From positions 75,500-110,392 of the forward strand of contig PWMF01000164.1 in the NCBI GenBank assembly GCA_003559215.1: a stretch of 34,893 nucleotides of DNA, given 5' to 3'. Below are positions 15,135 to 22,657 of this stretch, piece after piece. The translations under genes were made by a program, and so were the position numbers. The notes beneath the pieces are model-generated. The model ran no database searches. It was given only the letters and a program-made list of their open reading frames with translations, and had not been told where the DNA came from. How positions within the stretch are numbered: the stretch's first letter is position 1; each line of letters opens with the position of its first letter. This DNA is from Natrialbaceae archaeon (lineage in GTDB: Archaea; Halobacteriota; Halobacteria; Halobacteriales; Natrialbaceae).

Positions 15135-16418
15135 ATGAGCGACGACGCACAGGCCCAGGCCGGCACGGCCGAGGGTCAGGGCCCGGTCGAGATCTCCGAG
15201 GAGGTCGCACGCCACCTCGAGAACAAGCGCGAGGAGCTGTTCGAGAAGTTCGAAATCCGCGACGAGTTTCCCGAGACGGTGCTCGAGGAGGCCGAAGCGC
15301 GAACCGAGGGCGTCCAAGCCGAAATCGAGGAAGAGGTCGACGAGCGGAAAGATCTCCGGGAGCTGACGACGTGGACGACCGACCCGATCGACGCCCAGGA
15401 CTTCGACGACGCCCTGTCGATCGAAGAACGCGAGGACGAGTACGTCCTCTGGGTCCACATCGCCGACGTCACCCACTACGTCCACCCCGACTCCGAGATG
15501 TGGGACGAGGCCGTCGAGCGCGCCAACACGGTCTACCTGCCGGGGTACACCATCCACATGCTCCCGCCCGTCCTCGCGGAGACGGTCTGTTCGCTCGTCC
15601 CCAACGAGGACCGACTCGCCCACACCGTCGAGATGCACCTCGACAAGGAGAACCTGGGCTACGAGAACATCGAGATCTACAAGTCAGTGATCGAGTCCGA
15701 TGAGCGGCTCACCTACACGCAGGCCGAGAATCGTCTCGAGGACCCCGACGCGCCGTTACACGAGGAGAACGTCCTCGTCCACGAGGTCGCAGATCAGATG
15801 CACGAACAGCGCAAGGAGGACGGCTCGCTCGTGCTCAACCCCGCCCGCGACCGCGCCCACACGATCATCGAGGAGTGTATGCTGAAGGCCAACAAGGCTG
15901 TCACGCACGAGCTCATGTGGTCCCGCGGCGTCGAGGCGATGTACCGGGTTCACCCCCAGCCCAGCCCCGACGAGTGGTCCGAGGCGCTGCGGGAGATCCA
16001 GGACCTCGAAGGCGTCTCGATCCCCGGCGACAAGTGGGAAGACCCCCGGAAGGCGGTCAACGCCACGCTCGAGGAGGCCCCCGGCCGCCAGCTCGACAAG
16101 ATCCAGTGGGCGGTGATGAAGGTGATGCCCCGCGCGAAGTACATGAACGACCCCTTCGGCGGCCACCACGCGCTGAACTTCGAGATCTACGGTCACTTCA
16201 CCAGCCCCATTCGACGGCTCTCGGACCTGATCAACCACTGGATCGTCTACCAGAACGACGTTCCCGAGAACCTGATCGAACTCTGCGATCGGGCCAGCGA
16301 CAAACAAAAGGACGCCGAGCAGTGCGAACGGGAGTACAAGCAGTTCCTCCAGGAGGTCGGCCTCGACCCCGCTGCGGTCAACAACCGCGGGATCGAAGTG
16401 GTCGACGACCCCGAGTAG
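15135..16418 (+). CDS. rnr: RNase R-like exoribonuclease (minimal, RNB domain only)
   Basis: A 427-residue RNB-domain 3'-5' exoribonuclease. The four metal-binding aspartates have exact RNase II spacing: D83, D89, D91 and D92 in TTDPIDAQDFDDALS. VLWVHIADVTHYVHP, the GYTIHMLPP loop, the EECMLKANKAV helix and the YGHFTSPIRRLSDLINHW block follow, the last holding the conserved RNA-binding arginines. The cold-shock and S1 domains of bacterial RNase R are missing; only a short charged helix (about 20-75) precedes the catalytic core. This minimal architecture is what haloarchaea carry in place of an exosome-only system; in Haloferax the enzyme is reported as essential. The ATG at 15135 gives a normal polar N-terminus. 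Confidence 0.93.
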   Translation: MSDDAQAQAGTAEGQGPVEISEEVARHLENKREELFEKFEIRDEFPETVLEEAEARTEGVQAEIEEEVDERKDLRELTTWTTDPIDAQDFDDALSIEEREDEYVLWVHIADVTHYVHPDSEMWDEAVERANTVYLPGYTIHMLPPVLAETVCSLVPNEDRLAHTVEMHLDKENLGYENIEIYKSVIESDERLTYTQAENRLEDPDAPLHEENVLVHEVADQMHEQRKEDGSLVLNPARDRAHTIIEECMLKANKAVTHELMWSRGVEAMYRVHPQPSPDEWSEALREIQDLEGVSIPGDKWEDPRKAVNATLEEAPGRQLDKIQWAVMKVMPRAKYMNDPFGGHHALNFEIYGHFTSPIRRLSDLINHWIVYQNDVPENLIELCDRASDKQKDAEQCEREYKQFLQEVGLDPAAVNNRGIEVVDDPE

Positions 16419-16706
16419 GAGACCGACGGCTCGAGCGACGGTGCCGTCGTCGGTGACGAGCACGCTCCGGGCCGATCGCCGGGCCCGAAGCGGACGGCGT
16501 TCCACGAGCGAGCCACGATCTAGCGGTTCGTCTTACCGCTACTGCCGATACTCAAATCCTGAGAAATTGACAATATATTTTATTAGATAGTATACAAGTA
16601 CGGCTGGAGTCTGGATCCCTGTCACACGCTCCAGGACTCCGTTTTCCCGTTGTCGTAATCCGGTGAGTCGGCTCGCTTCCCAATGAAAGGAGTGCCGCCG
16701 GTGCCC
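16419..16706. other. 288-bp convergent intergenic region with two hairpins and an AT tract
   Basis: The gap between the stops of RNase R (+) and Hsp20 (-) holds no supported ORF. CGGGCC/GGCCCG (16468-16473 with 16482-16487) forms a GC hairpin 50 bases after RNase R. GGAGTCTGGA (16606-16615) pairs with TCCAGGACTCC (16630-16640) with a one-base bulge. On the plus strand that second hairpin is followed by TTTT (16642-16645), so it could be a terminator. An AT-rich tract, about 16569-16596, separates them. Both strands probably terminate here. Confidence 0.4.
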
Positions 16707-17177
16707 TCACTCGATCTCGATCCGGTGATCGTCCTCGTGCTCGTCGTCGACGATCGGCAGTCGAACCTCGAGGACGCCGTTGTGATACGTCGCCGAGATC
16801 GCCTCCTCGTCGATGGCTTTCGCGATCGGAACCTGTCTGGCGACCCGTCGCGAGCGAAGCGCTCGGTAGGCGTCCGACCCCTCTTCTGCGTCAGCATGGG
16901 CACGGACCGACAGCACGCCGTCGCGGAAGGAGAGGTCGATGTCCGCCTTCTCGAAGCCGGGTAGGTCCATCACGAAGACGTAGTCGTCGTCCATCTCCTC
17001 TAAGTTCGCTACCCCGTGATCTCTCGCGGCTGGTTCGGCAGCGTCGGCGCTCTCGAGCGTCGGTCGGCCGAACCCGTGGTCATCGGCTGGGAACTCCGTG
17101 TCCCAGCTCGAGCGGAACTGGTCGAACATGCGGTCCATCTCGCGGAACATGCGGTTCATTTCATCAAAGGATCTCAT
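16707..17177 (-). CDS. Hsp20/alpha-crystallin small heat-shock protein
   Basis: A 156-residue small heat-shock protein. The N-terminal arm is Met-rich and amphipathic (MRSFDEMNRMFREMDRMFDQ). The alpha-crystallin domain runs about 55-148: DDDYVFVMDLPGFEKADIDL, FRDGVLSVRAHADAEE, then the conserved late strand block YHNGVLEVRLPI (variant of the A-x-x-x-n-GVL-x-v-x-lP motif). The protein holds unfolding clients for refolding by ATP-dependent chaperones such as the thermosome. The acidic C-terminal tail DDEHEDDHRIEIE contains an I-E-I type element that docks between subunits. ATG 17177 is preferred because the TATA element at 17204-17215 predicts transcription starting just upstream. Confidence 0.92.
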   Translation of the reverse strand: MRSFDEMNRMFREMDRMFDQFRSSWDTEFPADDHGFGRPTLESADAAEPAARDHGVANLEEMDDDYVFVMDLPGFEKADIDLSFRDGVLSVRAHADAEEGSDAYRALRSRRVARQVPIAKAIDEEAISATYHNGVLEVRLPIVDDEHEDDHRIEIE

Positions 17178-17203
17178 AACTGATCGAGATATATAGATCA
17201 TGG

Positions 17204-17215
17204 TTAATAATAAAG
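17204..17215 (-). promoter_or_regulatory. TATA-like box of the Hsp20 gene
   Basis: CTTTATTATTAA on the minus strand, centred about 32 bases before ATG 17177. A second AT run (CTATATATC, about 17187-17196) is too close to the start to be the box for this ATG. The promoter lies in the 64-bp gap after the reductase gene. Confidence 0.45.
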
Positions 17216-17241
17216 ATTCCGAGACGGGAGATAGCACGCTG

Positions 17242-18699
17242 CTACAGCGCCAGATCGCGAGCGTCGGTGTCGTCGACGCAGTCCTGTTCGTCGCCGAGTT
17301 CCTCGCAGGCCTCCCGGAGCAACCCGTCCAGAATCTCCGGCGTCGTCGGGTGGTAGGCTCGTTTGGGAACCTCGCGGACGTCGACTTTCATCTCGACGAG
17401 TACCTGCATGGTTTTGGCCATCACGTCGGCGTGGAGGTGCAGCCCCTGGAATCCCAGCACCGTCCCACCGTCGGCGTCGACGACGAGCGTCGCTCGCCCC
17501 TCGGGGTGGCCCTTCGTCTTGAAGACGCCGTCGCTGCTCGCCTCGCGGGTGACGACGATCGTCTCCATCTCCGTCTTGGCGGCCGTCTCGGGCGTGTGGC
17601 CGATGCGGGCGAACGGGTACGTTCCCAGCCCGGAGAAGATTACGTGGTGTGGGATGTTGGCGTACGGCTCGCACTCTTCCTCGCGAGCGTGGCTGACGAT
17701 GTTCTGGGCAGCCGCGAATCCCTGTTCCTTCGCGACGTGGAGGATCGGCTCGCGGCCGTTCGCGTCGCCGACGACGAAGACGCGGTCGTCGTCGCTCGCC
17801 TGCATCGTCGACTCGACCCACCCCTCGTCGGGCTCGAGCCGGGTCTCCTCGAGCCCCAGCCCGTCGAGGTTCGGCCGTCGGCCCGTAAAGCAGTAGAGCT
17901 GGTCGGCCTCGACGACCCGTTCCTCGGCCTCCTGCTCGGCGTACAATCGCACACCGCCGTCGTCGGTTCGCTCGAGGCGCTGCTCGTCGGTGTTCGTCAG
18001 CACCTCGATTCCGAACTGCTCGCGGTAGAGTTCGAGGATCGTCTCGCCGTACTCGGGCTCGAACTCGTCGAGGGGGTGGTCATCGTGTTCGATCACCGTG
18101 AGGTCGACGCCGCCGGCCTCGCTGAGGTAGGGCGCGAGCTCGAGCCCGATGTAGCCAAAGCCCATGACGATCCCCGAGTCGGGAAACGAGGTCGCATCGA
18201 GGACGTCCGCACTCCCCATGAACTCGACGTCGTCGATTCCCGGCAGGTCGGGGACGTTGAGCGTCGATCCGGTCGCGACGACGACGTAGTCGGGCTCGAG
18301 CCGTCGGCCGTCGACTGCGAGGACGCGGTCGTCGACGAACCGCGCGGGCTCGCGGAGGAGCTCGACGTTCTCGCGGTCGGCGAGGTCGTGGACGTGCCCG
18401 CGGCGGTGCTGGGCGAAGCCGGAGATGTGGTCGTCCTTGCGGGCGACGACGGCCGCGGGATCGACCTCGGGGACGCCCTCGAGGCGGTCGTCGTGGCGCG
18501 CCCGGAACCGGTGGTCGGCGGCCGAGAGAACCTCCTTCGACGGCATACAGCCCCGCAGGATACAGAGCCCGCCGCCGGGATCGCCGTCGTCGATCAGTGT
18601 CAGTTCGAGTCCCGACAGCTCGTCGGCTCGCTCGAGCAACCCGTCGGCGACGGCGACACCCGCGCTCCCGTACGCCCCGACAATCGCGACGTGAACCAT
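17242..18699 (-). CDS. pyridine nucleotide-disulfide oxidoreductase, dihydrolipoamide/mercuric reductase-like
   Basis: A 485-residue group I flavoprotein disulfide reductase. The redox pair is C46 and C51 in GGLCILRGCMPSK (CxxxxC). VVVATGSTLNVPDLPG follows, then an NAD(P) Rossmann motif GFGYIGLELAPYL with a following Glu. VFVVGDANGREPILHVAKEQ binds FAD, and the C-terminal catalytic dyad is H450-E455 in HPTTPEIL. The enzyme is complete, but the N-terminal FAD loop reads GAYGSAG, i.e. GxxGxxG rather than the usual GxGxxG. It is not beside 2-oxoacid dehydrogenase E1/E2 genes, so it may reduce another disulfide, for example the bis-gamma-glutamylcystine disulfide of haloarchaea; that is inference. 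ATG 18699 has a T-rich box about 28 bases upstream. Confidence 0.85.
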   Translation of the reverse strand: MVHVAIVGAYGSAGVAVADGLLERADELSGLELTLIDDGDPGGGLCILRGCMPSKEVLSAADHRFRARHDDRLEGVPEVDPAAVVARKDDHISGFAQHRRGHVHDLADRENVELLREPARFVDDRVLAVDGRRLEPDYVVVATGSTLNVPDLPGIDDVEFMGSADVLDATSFPDSGIVMGFGYIGLELAPYLSEAGGVDLTVIEHDDHPLDEFEPEYGETILELYREQFGIEVLTNTDEQRLERTDDGGVRLYAEQEAEERVVEADQLYCFTGRRPNLDGLGLEETRLEPDEGWVESTMQASDDDRVFVVGDANGREPILHVAKEQGFAAAQNIVSHAREEECEPYANIPHHVIFSGLGTYPFARIGHTPETAAKTEMETIVVTREASSDGVFKTKGHPEGRATLVVDADGGTVLGFQGLHLHADVMAKTMQVLVEMKVDVREVPKRAYHPTTPEILDGLLREACEELGDEQDCVDDTDARDLAL

Positions 18700-18745
18700 G
18701 CGTGGGCTACGACAGCTGGACAAAAAGAGGTTCTGCAGGCCGGAG

Positions 18746-19702
18746 CTATCGGGAGATCCCGCTTTCGTCCTCGGCGACGACCGCCTCGACCTCCTCGCGG
18801 GTAACCAGGGCGACGTCGCCGGGGATCGTCCGCTTCAGCGCGGCCGTCGCCGCGGCGTACTCGAGTGCGGTCTCCACGTCGTCGCCCTCGAGCCGGCGAG
18901 CGAAGAAGGCCCCCGAGAAGGCGTCGCCGGTGCCGATCGGGTCGAGCGTCTCGGTCTCGTAGCTCGGCTGTTCGACGACTTCGCCGTCGTTCCAGGCGAC
19001 TGCGCCCTCGGCGCCGCGGGTGACGATGACGGTCTCGAACCCGAACGTCTCGGCTAGCTCGTCGGCCAGTTCGCGAGCCTCGCCCTCGAGACCGAGCACG
19101 TTCCGGGCGTCCCGGGCCGCGACGACGAGCACGTCGATCGCCGGGAACAGCTCGCGCAGACACTCGTCGGCTTCCTCGGGCGGCCAGAGTTTCGCCCGAT
19201 AATTGAGGTCGAAGGCGGTCTTCGTCCCGTTCTCGACGGCGGTCTCGAGCAGCTCCGCCGTCGTCTCCTGCAGCGTCTCCGACAGCGCGGGCGTGATCCC
19301 GGTCGTGAAGAAAAGTTCGGCGTCCTCGATCAGCGCCGTCTCGAGCTCCCCGGTCTCGGCGGTCGTGACCGCGGCGTCGCTCCGGTCGTAGATGACGTTC
19401 GTTCCGCGGGGCTTGCCGCCGTGTTCGAGGTAATACGTGCCCTGCCGACCCTCGTCGCTCCAGACGATCTCGGTGTCGATGCCGTACCCCTCGAGTTCGC
19501 CGACGACGCGCCGACCCAGCGGCGAGTCCGGCAGCTTCGAGGTCCAGGTCGCCGACGCCGAGCCCAGCCGCTGGGCCGCGATGGCGACGTTACTCTCCGC
19601 ACCTGCGGCACGAACCTCGAGCTCGGCCGTCTCCTCGAGCCGTCGCTGATCGGGCGGCGAGAGCCGCAACATCGTCTCGCCGAAGGTGACGATCTCGCTC
19701 AC
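18746..19702 (-). CDS. kdgK: 2-keto-3-deoxygluconate kinase (PfkB family)
   Basis: A 318-residue ribokinase/PfkB sugar kinase. It starts with [16 protein letters not shown], which is typical of the haloarchaeal KDG kinase. [12 protein letters not shown] and [11 protein letters not shown] are the PfkB N-terminal glycine region, and [21 protein letters not shown] is the lid and substrate segment. [15 protein letters not shown] (catalytic base D260) is the second PfkB signature and anion hole. The reaction is 2-keto-3-deoxygluconate plus ATP to KDPG, the key step of the semi-phosphorylated Entner-Doudoroff pathway by which haloarchaea break down glucose. GTG at 19702 is used; upstream residues have no family similarity. 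No other ED gene is adjacent. Confidence 0.85.
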   Translation of the reverse strand: MSEIVTFGETMLRLSPPDQRRLEETAELEVRAAGAESNVAIAAQRLGSASATWTSKLPDSPLGRRVVGELEGYGIDTEIVWSDEGRQGTYYLEHGGKPRGTNVIYDRSDAAVTTAETGELETALIEDAELFFTTGITPALSETLQETTAELLETAVENGTKTAFDLNYRAKLWPPEEADECLRELFPAIDVLVVAARDARNVLGLEGEARELADELAETFGFETVIVTRGAEGAVAWNDGEVVEQPSYETETLDPIGTGDAFSGAFFARRLEGDDVETALEYAAATAALKRTIPGDVALVTREEVEAVVAEDESGISR

Positions 19703-19793
19703 TCTGTTACCCTCCGATCGATCCCGTCGGTACTCGCTGGTGTGCTCATGTGCGGGTGATCGACCGGCTGCGGTTAAGATGTGTCGTTCGACG

Positions 19794-20873
19794 CTACGGC
19801 GGATCGGGCGACTGCGAGACGACGGCACCCGCTCCACGCTGCTCGAGATCGATCTCCCGGCCGAACGCCTCGAGCAGCGCCCGGCTGGTCTCGACGTGGT
19901 CAGTCACCCGCGGGATCCGAACCCGTCCCCCCGCGAGCGCGAGGAAGACCAGGAGCTGGTCGCCCATGTGGCGGTCGACGGCCGCATCCCCCTCGAGGAA
20001 CCGGTTCGCCGCGTCGGCGGCGTCCTCGCCGACGCGCTCGGCCGGCTTGCCTCGCTCGCCGAGCGCGCCGAACCCGGCGACCCCGGTACCGTGATCGACC
20101 CTGATCACCAGCGCGGACCCCGGGGAAGGGCTCTCCGCCGTTCGCTCCTGGCGCTCGAGCACCTCGAGCCCTCCGTCCTCCCCGCTTTCACTGGCGGCGC
20201 TTCGGCCGGCACCCTCGAGCTCGAGCCGCACGAGGGCACCCTCGAGCTGGCGGTGGGCGACGTCCTGATCAGCGAGCGATGCCGATTCGGTCGAGTAGAG
20301 CCGGACGCCCTCGAGTTCGCCGCGCCGCTCGAGTGCCAGGGGCTCGAGACTCGAGGGGGCGATCCGCAACGTTACTCGTCCGCCGCCGTCCGGATAGAAC
20401 CCCCGACGGTCGACCTCGCAGGAGGCCACGAGCCCGTGGGCTCCGAGCAGCGGGAGCTTGACCTGCCGGAAGTAGTCCAGCGGCGGCGACCACTCGACGT
20501 CCGTCCCGCCCGTCGCGGTCACCGACAGCGGCGCCTCGAGCGCCGTCGCCAGCGGCAGGAGAGCGTCGAACAGCAGCGTCACGCTCCCGGCCGTCCCGAT
20601 GTCGACGGCGTAGGAGCCACCACCGAGGCCGCCCGAACCCGAGCGCCCGGGATCGAACTCGATCGTCTCCGAACCGAGGTCGGCTCCCGACACGGTCGCG
20701 TCGGTGACCGCGGCGAGGGCCTCGAGGACGGCCAGATGCTGGTTCGCCAGTCCCGGATTCGGTCGATCGCCACGGACGTTCTCCAGCCGAACGGGCTCGT
20801 TCTCGAGCACGGACAGCGTGAGCGCGGTCCGGAGGAACTGCCCGCCGGCGTCCGAGCCGTCGAGTTCGCGCAT
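19794..20873 (-). CDS. rtcA: RNA 3'-terminal phosphate cyclase
   Basis: A 359-residue RtcA-type enzyme that converts an RNA 3'-phosphate to a 2',3'-cyclic phosphate through an enzyme-AMP intermediate. The N-terminal signature is a compact [38 protein letters not shown] is the next conserved block, followed by [19 protein letters not shown] and [11 protein letters not shown]. The nucleophilic histidine is H302 in [18 protein letters not shown] low-complexity serine/glycine/glutamate stretch (about 225-250, [13 protein letters not shown]) interrupts the second half, probably a surface loop extension. The gene is downstream of the second subtilase (63-bp gap); the haloarchaeal tRNA-splicing ligase RtcB is not in this window. 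Confidence 0.9.
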   Translation of the reverse strand: MRELDGSDAGGQFLRTALTLSVLENEPVRLENVRGDRPNPGLANQHLAVLEALAAVTDATVSGADLGSETIEFDPGRSGSGGLGGGSYAVDIGTAGSVTLLFDALLPLATALEAPLSVTATGGTDVEWSPPLDYFRQVKLPLLGAHGLVASCEVDRRGFYPDGGGRVTLRIAPSSLEPLALERRGELEGVRLYSTESASLADQDVAHRQLEGALVRLELEGAGRSAASESGEDGGLEVLERQERTAESPSPGSALVIRVDHGTGVAGFGALGERGKPAERVGEDAADAANRFLEGDAAVDRHMGDQLLVFLALAGGRVRIPRVTDHVETSRALLEAFGREIDLEQRGAGAVVSQSPDPP

Positions 20874-20936
20874 GGCTCGGGGTACGGGCTCGAGTCACCT
20901 ACCGTTGCCGAACGAAAAGAGCCGCTCTGGAACCGT

Positions 20937-22229
20937 TCAGGTCCGCTGGACTGTGTTCACCGCGTTGATGCGTCCGGCACCGAACTCGGCGCTGCTTCGC
21001 CCGTTGACCAGCTCCGCGCCGTGGGCGATGTTGTTCTCGACCTGATTGGCGTTCATGTCGGGCTCGAGTTCGCGGACGAGCCCGACCAGGCCGGCGACCT
21101 GCGGTGCGGCCATCGAGGTGCCGGCGAACCATGCGTACCCCTCGCCAGGGACCGTCGAGAGGACGAAGTCTTCCTGTTCGTTCTCGTCAGGATCCGCTCG
21201 ACCACCGCCGGGTGCCCCGACCTCGATCGCGTTCGTCCCGTAGTTCGAGTAGAACGAGAGCCCGTCGCCGGGGCCGGTCGCGGAGACCGTCACCGCACCT
21301 TCGACCGTCCCCGGGAGGTAGTGCCAGTTGTCACACTCCTCTACCTCTTCGCCGTCGACTTCGTACGTCCAGCAGGATTGTCCCTGCTGCAGGTTCGTGG
21401 CGTCGTTCCCGGCCGACGTCGTCGAGAGCGTCCCGCGGCGGGCGACGTCCTGCATCACCCGCTGGACCGCGATGCGGAGCCCCTCGCTGTTCGCCTGGGC
21501 GGGCTGGGGCGCGGCGCCGAGACTGTAGTTTGCGACGTCGGCGCCGATCTCTGCAGCGTACTCCGCGCCAACGAGGATGTCGGCAAACGAACTGCTGTCC
21601 GGTCCGAGTACCCGTACGGAGACGATCTCGGCGTCCGGAGCGGTGCCCGTGACGCCCTCCGCACCGCTCGCTGCCGCGATCCCCGCGACGTGTGTACCGT
21701 GGTCACCGGTGTCGCCCTCGTGAGCCGTTATTTCGCCCTCGTTGACGACCGAGACGCTCAGCTCTTCATTGAAATTCCCCTCGAGATCCGGATGCGTTCC
21801 ATCGACGCCCGTGTCGGCGATGACGATCCGGGAACCCTTGCCCGTGGCGTGGTCGTGGGCCTCGAAGGTGTCGGTGATCTCCTTGTCCCACTGCTTTTCG
21901 GTATGCTCGGCGTCGTCGGTCGTCTGCGGATCGGCGCTCTCGACGGGGTCGGCGAAATCGACCTCGAAGTTCTCGGTTACCCCGCTGACGCCCGATACCG
22001 ACTCCAGGTCGCCCTCCGATCCGTCCGGACCGGAGACGATCGAGACCGATCCGCCCGCGAGTTCGCGGGTGACCGAGAAGCCCGCGTCCTCGAGCCGTCC
22101 CCTCGAGCCACCGGTGACGACGTAGGTCGCCGTCGAACCGGCGCTTCCTGCACCCACCATCCCGACCGACAGTCCTGCCGCCGTAATTCCCTGCAGCACC
22201 CGCCGCCGAGTTTTTGTATGTTGTGTCAT
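20937..22229 (-). CDS. Tat-exported subtilisin-like serine protease (S8)
   Basis: A 430-residue S8 protease. The N-terminus MTQHTKTRRRVLQGITAAGL is a Tat signal. Residues about 32-95 look like an I9-type propeptide (TYVVTGGSRGRLEDAGF...). The catalytic triad is D139 (IVIADTGVDGTHPDLEG), H177 (DHGTHVAGIAA) and S372 (FAGTSMAAPQVAGLVGLV), with N275 in TSAGNDATN. Two Cys residues, in SCWTYEVDGEEVEECDNW, could form a disulfide in an insert. Unlike the subtilase at 11386 it ends with the catalytic domain and has no acidic linker. ATG 22229 is preferred, giving a standard Tat n-region; in-frame ATG codons at 22247-22250 are alternatives. A TATTTTATCC box lies near 22291-22300, implying a leader of roughly 20-40 bases. 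Confidence 0.9.
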   Translation of the reverse strand: MTQHTKTRRRVLQGITAAGLSVGMVGAGSAGSTATYVVTGGSRGRLEDAGFSVTRELAGGSVSIVSGPDGSEGDLESVSGVSGVTENFEVDFADPVESADPQTTDDAEHTEKQWDKEITDTFEAHDHATGKGSRIVIADTGVDGTHPDLEGNFNEELSVSVVNEGEITAHEGDTGDHGTHVAGIAAASGAEGVTGTAPDAEIVSVRVLGPDSSSFADILVGAEYAAEIGADVANYSLGAAPQPAQANSEGLRIAVQRVMQDVARRGTLSTTSAGNDATNLQQGQSCWTYEVDGEEVEECDNWHYLPGTVEGAVTVSATGPGDGLSFYSNYGTNAIEVGAPGGGRADPDENEQEDFVLSTVPGEGYAWFAGTSMAAPQVAGLVGLVRELEPDMNANQVENNIAHGAELVNGRSSAEFGAGRINAVNTVQRT

Positions 22230-22405
22230 AGCGACACAAAAGTTCATCATGGTTAGTGATGTAATCGTTGTGGAACCGGTGATCGAGAGGGGATAAAATA
22301 TCTGCGGCAACGATCGAATTTTGGAAAGTTCTGGCAGACAGTCGCGTCGTCACTTCCTTCGCTCGAGGAGCGGTCGCCAACGACGTGGACGATCGGCTGG
22401 CGACG

Positions 22406-22540
22406 CTACCGAGAGCCGCGACGGCGCTGCGCGTAGTCGGGTTCCCGACGATCGTTCTCTGGGACACTCATCCCGACGAAGAACCCGAGGTACAGGCAGA
22501 GCACCACCAGCCACCCAACGAGTGTGAGTAACATACTCAT
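22406..22540 (-). CDS. small single-helix membrane protein (44 residues)
   Basis: A 44-codon ORF with ATG at 22538-22540 and TAG at 22406-22408. The peptide begins MSMLLTLVGWLVVLCLYLGF, giving one transmembrane helix (about 3-24), then a basic and polar tail (MSVPENDRREPDYAQRRRGS). By the positive-inside rule the tail would be cytoplasmic. An excellent TATA box (TTATATTAATA, 22564-22574) lies 24-34 bases upstream, which makes this a leaderless gene on good evidence although no family is recognised. It sits between MutL and the Tat subtilase with no other ORF in the gap. Confidence 0.7.
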   Translation of the reverse strand: MSMLLTLVGWLVVLCLYLGFFVGMSVPENDRREPDYAQRRRGSR

Positions 22541-22563
22541 TTTCAACAATGTTTTCACCACTG

Positions 22564-22574
22564 TATTAATATAA
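22564..22574 (-). promoter_or_regulatory. TATA box of the 44-residue membrane protein gene
   Basis: TTATATTAATA on the minus strand, 24-34 bases before ATG 22540: textbook spacing for a leaderless archaeal mRNA. It is the main support for the small gene. Confidence 0.65.
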
Positions 22575-22657
22575 GTGTCTTCTGCTCGAGCGGGCGGTAC
22601 TGGCGCCGACTCGCCCCTTCGATCAATCGCGGTGGCGAGTACGGCTTCGAACGGTAG

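Noticed and set aside
19686..22256. An 856-codon open frame on the plus strand across KDG kinase, RtcA and the second subtilase
   Set aside because: It is the antisense of three confidently identified genes; its translation is low-complexity and arginine-rich with no domain motif. GC-rich codon bias keeps antisense frames open.
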